This document shows, one piece after another, positions 61,997 through 64,000 of a stretch of 64,000 bases of DNA; positions within the stretch are counted from its first letter, which is position 1; every line of letters starts with the position of its first letter. The DNA is from Flavobacterium oncorhynchi. Lineage in GTDB: Bacteria; Bacteroidota; Bacteroidia; Flavobacteriales; Flavobacteriaceae. The notes beneath the pieces are model-generated. The model was not told where the DNA came from and searched no databases. It worked only from the letters and a program-made list of their open reading frames with translations. The position numbers and the translations under genes were made by a program. Where the stretch lies: NCBI RefSeq assembly GCF_002217355.1, contig NZ_MUHA01000010.1, forward strand, positions 96,423-160,422, read 5' to 3'.

Positions 61997-63232
61997 ATGA
62001 AAAAAGTAAGTATTATTGGCGGCGGAATAATAGGACTGTGTTCTGCATACTATCTCGCTAAAGAAGGTTATGAAGTAGTTGTTTTTGACAAATCAGACAT
62101 GACCGACGGCTGTTCGTATGGCAATGCCGGAATGATTGTTCCTTCGCACATTATTCCATTGGCACAGCCCGGAATGATCGCACAGGGAATAAAATGGATG
62201 TTTGACAGCCAAAGTCCGTTTTATGTAAAACCAAGATTGAGCAGTGATCTAGCAAAATGGGGACTTCAATTTTATAAACATGCTAATAAACAGCATGTCG
62301 AAAAAGCAATGCCGGCACTTTGCAATTTATCATTATTCAGCAAAGAATTGTACGAGGATTTTACTAAAGAAAATGATTCCTTTTTTTACGAGAAAAAAGG
62401 TCTTTTAATGCTTTATAAAACAGAAAGAACAGGCGAGGAAATTATCCATGAAGGAGAACTGGCCGCTTCCTTTGGATTAGAAGTCGATTTTTTATCAAAA
62501 GATGAAGTAACAAAACTTGAGAAAGGAACTCGAACAGACGTAATTGGCGGGGTGCATTATAAAAGTGACGCACATCTTTATCCGCAAAAATTCATGCGGT
62601 TTTTAAAAGGTGAATTAGACAAATTAAATGTAAAAATTTACAATAGAACTTTGGTCGAAGATTTCGTTATAAAAAACAATTCTGTTACAGAAATAATTAC
62701 TGACATAGGACCTTTTAAAACAGATGAAGTCGTTTTAGCAACAGGATCATGGAGCCCGGAAATTGCAAAAAAACTACATCGCTCTATTTCAATTTTACCG
62801 GGAAAAGGATATAGTTTTACTTTACAGGATACCAAACAAAAACCATCAATTCCTGCCATTTTATGCGAAGGAAAAGTCGCTGTTACACCTATGAACAATG
62901 ATATTCGTTTTGGCGGTACTATGGAAATAACCCATACAAACGATACTCAAATAAACAAAAACAGAGTACAGGGAATTGTCAACAGCATCAATGAATTTTA
63001 TCCCGATTTAAAAATCGAAATGCCGGAAGAAAAAGAAACTTGGTTTGGTTTTAGACCTTGCACGCCATCAGGAATGCCAATAATTACTCGAGACAAAAAA
63101 ATAAAAAACTTAACTTTGGCAACAGGACACGCGATGATGGGATTAAGTTTAGCACCCGCAACAGGAAAGCTGGTTTCGGAGATTATTTCGGAAAAAACCA
63201 CATCTGTCAATACAGAAATGTTTCAATTGTAA
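61997..63232 (+). CDS. FAD-dependent D-amino-acid (D-hydroxyproline) dehydrogenase
   Basis: A 411-residue DAO-type flavoprotein: Rossmann motif VSIIGGGIIGLCSAYYLAKE at the start, 'GCSYGNAGMIVPSHIIPLAQ' typical of DadA-like enzymes, and the FAD/substrate end 'WFGFRPCTPSGMPIITR' with LATGHAMMGLSLAPATG. It oxidises cis-4-hydroxy-D-proline to 1-pyrroline-4-hydroxy-2-carboxylate. Start: ATG at 61997 just before the Rossmann strand. Only four bases separate it from the aminopeptidase gene. Confidence 0.92.
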   Translation: MKKVSIIGGGIIGLCSAYYLAKEGYEVVVFDKSDMTDGCSYGNAGMIVPSHIIPLAQPGMIAQGIKWMFDSQSPFYVKPRLSSDLAKWGLQFYKHANKQHVEKAMPALCNLSLFSKELYEDFTKENDSFFYEKKGLLMLYKTERTGEEIIHEGELAASFGLEVDFLSKDEVTKLEKGTRTDVIGGVHYKSDAHLYPQKFMRFLKGELDKLNVKIYNRTLVEDFVIKNNSVTEIITDIGPFKTDEVVLATGSWSPEIAKKLHRSISILPGKGYSFTLQDTKQKPSIPAILCEGKVAVTPMNNDIRFGGTMEITHTNDTQINKNRVQGIVNSINEFYPDLKIEMPEEKETWFGFRPCTPSGMPIITRDKKIKNLTLATGHAMMGLSLAPATGKLVSEIISEKTTSVNTEMFQL

Positions 63233-63236
63233 TTTT

Positions 63237-64000
63237 ATGAGATACGAATCGATATCACCTTCTTTATTCATCGAAAACAGAAAACGTTTTTCTGAAAAAA
63301 TGAACCCAAACACCATTACGGTTTTGGTTTCGAATGATGTAATGCCCAACAATACAGATGACGTAATGGGATTTGCGCAAAACAATGATTTATTTTACCT
63401 GTCGGGAATTGATCAGGACGAAACTATTTTGGTTATTTGTCCAGATGCGTACAAAGAAGAAAATCGAACTATTTTATTTATAAAAGAGGTAAACGAGCAT
63501 ACCAAACTTTGGGATGGCGATTTTTTGACCAAAGAAGAAGCCGCAGCAATTTCGGGTATAAAAACCATAAAATGGGTTCATGAATTCGAAAAGACTTTAC
63601 AGCTTTTTGCTTTTGAAGCCGATGCTTTTTATTTAGGTCATAATGAACACATCAAAAGAGTAACCGCCGAAATGACGACTCGTCAGGATCGAATGATTCA
63701 GTGGTGTAAAGAAAAATATCCATTACATCAATATTACAGAGCAGCAAAAATTACACGTGAATTACGTCCTATAAAATCAAATGAAGAAGTTGCTCTTATA
63801 GAAAAAGCTTCTGAAATCAGCGTGAAAGGTTTTGAACGTCTTTTAAAAGCGGTTAAACCAAACATTAAAGAGTTTGAACTAGAGGCAGAACTGATTTACG
63901 AAGTGATTAAAAATGGTGCTTCCCGTCATGCTTTTCGACCTATTATTGCTTCAGGAAAAAATGCCTGCGCTTTGCATTACAATACTAATGATGCCGTTTG
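63237..64000 (+). CDS. Xaa-Pro aminopeptidase (aminopeptidase P), 5' part
   Basis: An open frame of about 254 codons that runs off the window end. It starts MRYESISPSLFIENRKRFSE and contains the AMP_N-type N-terminal domain with 'NNDLFYLSGIDQDETILVI'. The beginning of the pita-bread catalytic domain follows with 'TRELRPIKSNEEVALIEKAS' and 'GASRHAFRPIIASGKNACAL'; the metal-ligand region lies beyond the edge. It removes N-terminal residues before proline or hydroxyproline. Coupled to the hydroxyproline genes by a four-base gap, it could feed collagen-type peptides into the pathway. Confidence 0.88.
   Translation, partial: MRYESISPSLFIENRKRFSEKMNPNTITVLVSNDVMPNNTDDVMGFAQNNDLFYLSGIDQDETILVICPDAYKEENRTILFIKEVNEHTKLWDGDFLTKEEAAAISGIKTIKWVHEFEKTLQLFAFEADAFYLGHNEHIKRVTAEMTTRQDRMIQWCKEKYPLHQYYRAAKITRELRPIKSNEEVALIEKASEISVKGFERLLKAVKPNIKEFELEAELIYEVIKNGASRHAFRPIIASGKNACALHYNTNDAV

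Noticed and set aside
1-64000. CRISPR array, prophage or integrase
   Set aside because: No regularly spaced direct repeats, phage structural genes or tyrosine/serine recombinase were seen.

Overview
The window reads as chromosomal DNA of a Flavobacterium-like member of the Bacteroidota. It is AT-rich, has many TonB-type outer-membrane barrels with CarboxypepD-like N-termini, several LytS/LytTR two-component pairs and membrane-anchored AraC regulators, and its tRNA promoters show the Bacteroidota pattern TTG-19 nt-TAnnTTTG. No rRNA, CRISPR array, prophage or integrase gene was seen.

Layout: (1) 50-5409: a TonB-type receptor and the GTPases Der and Era, all on the minus strand. (2) 5457-26341: an accessory region starting at an initiator tRNA-fMet gene. 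It holds a GIY-YIG nuclease gene, a degraded 3' copy of the tRNA, two serine hydrolases, two related AraC/porin modules (one truncated), a five-gene operon that looks like a chaperone-usher surface-fibre system, lipoproteins, and M13 and S41 peptidases. Six positions in this region carry, in the same orientation, a decayed tRNA-fMet tail plus terminator, as expected from repeated insertion at the tRNA 3' end. (3) 26518-34323: a seven-gene overlapping operon (PnuC, NadR-like, MoxR ATPase, unknown, zincin-vWA fusion, unknown, AMP-ligase). (4) 34878-40737: tRNA-Glu, a LytS/LytTR pair divergent from a TonB-type receptor, a Cys-rich SH3 protein, and an XRE regulator with twin operators. (5) 40753-47028: homocysteine methyltransferase divergent from a cobalamin riboswitch with a BtuB / beta-propeller / surface-lipoprotein operon.

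(6) 47240-51466: DUF4494, GT39, DUF4269, a second identical tRNA-fMet, and a secreted Ppx/GppA-like protein. (7) 51649-53513: a REP-associated tyrosine transposase with inverted and direct repeats, surrounded by small or broken genes. (8) 53578-56559: a second LytS/LytTR pair and an agmatine-deiminase-family lipoprotein. (9) 56661-64000: a complete trans-4-hydroxyproline to 2-oxoglutarate pathway with its AraC regulator, a start of an aminopeptidase P gene running off the edge, and copies of a long palindromic element at both sides of the first part.

The best candidates for something little described are the chaperone-usher-like operon (8576-13791), the tRNA-fMet tail series (5499-26341) and the MoxR/zincin-vWA operon coupled to NAD salvage genes (26518-34323). 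All functional assignments come from reading motifs by eye; no database search was possible.
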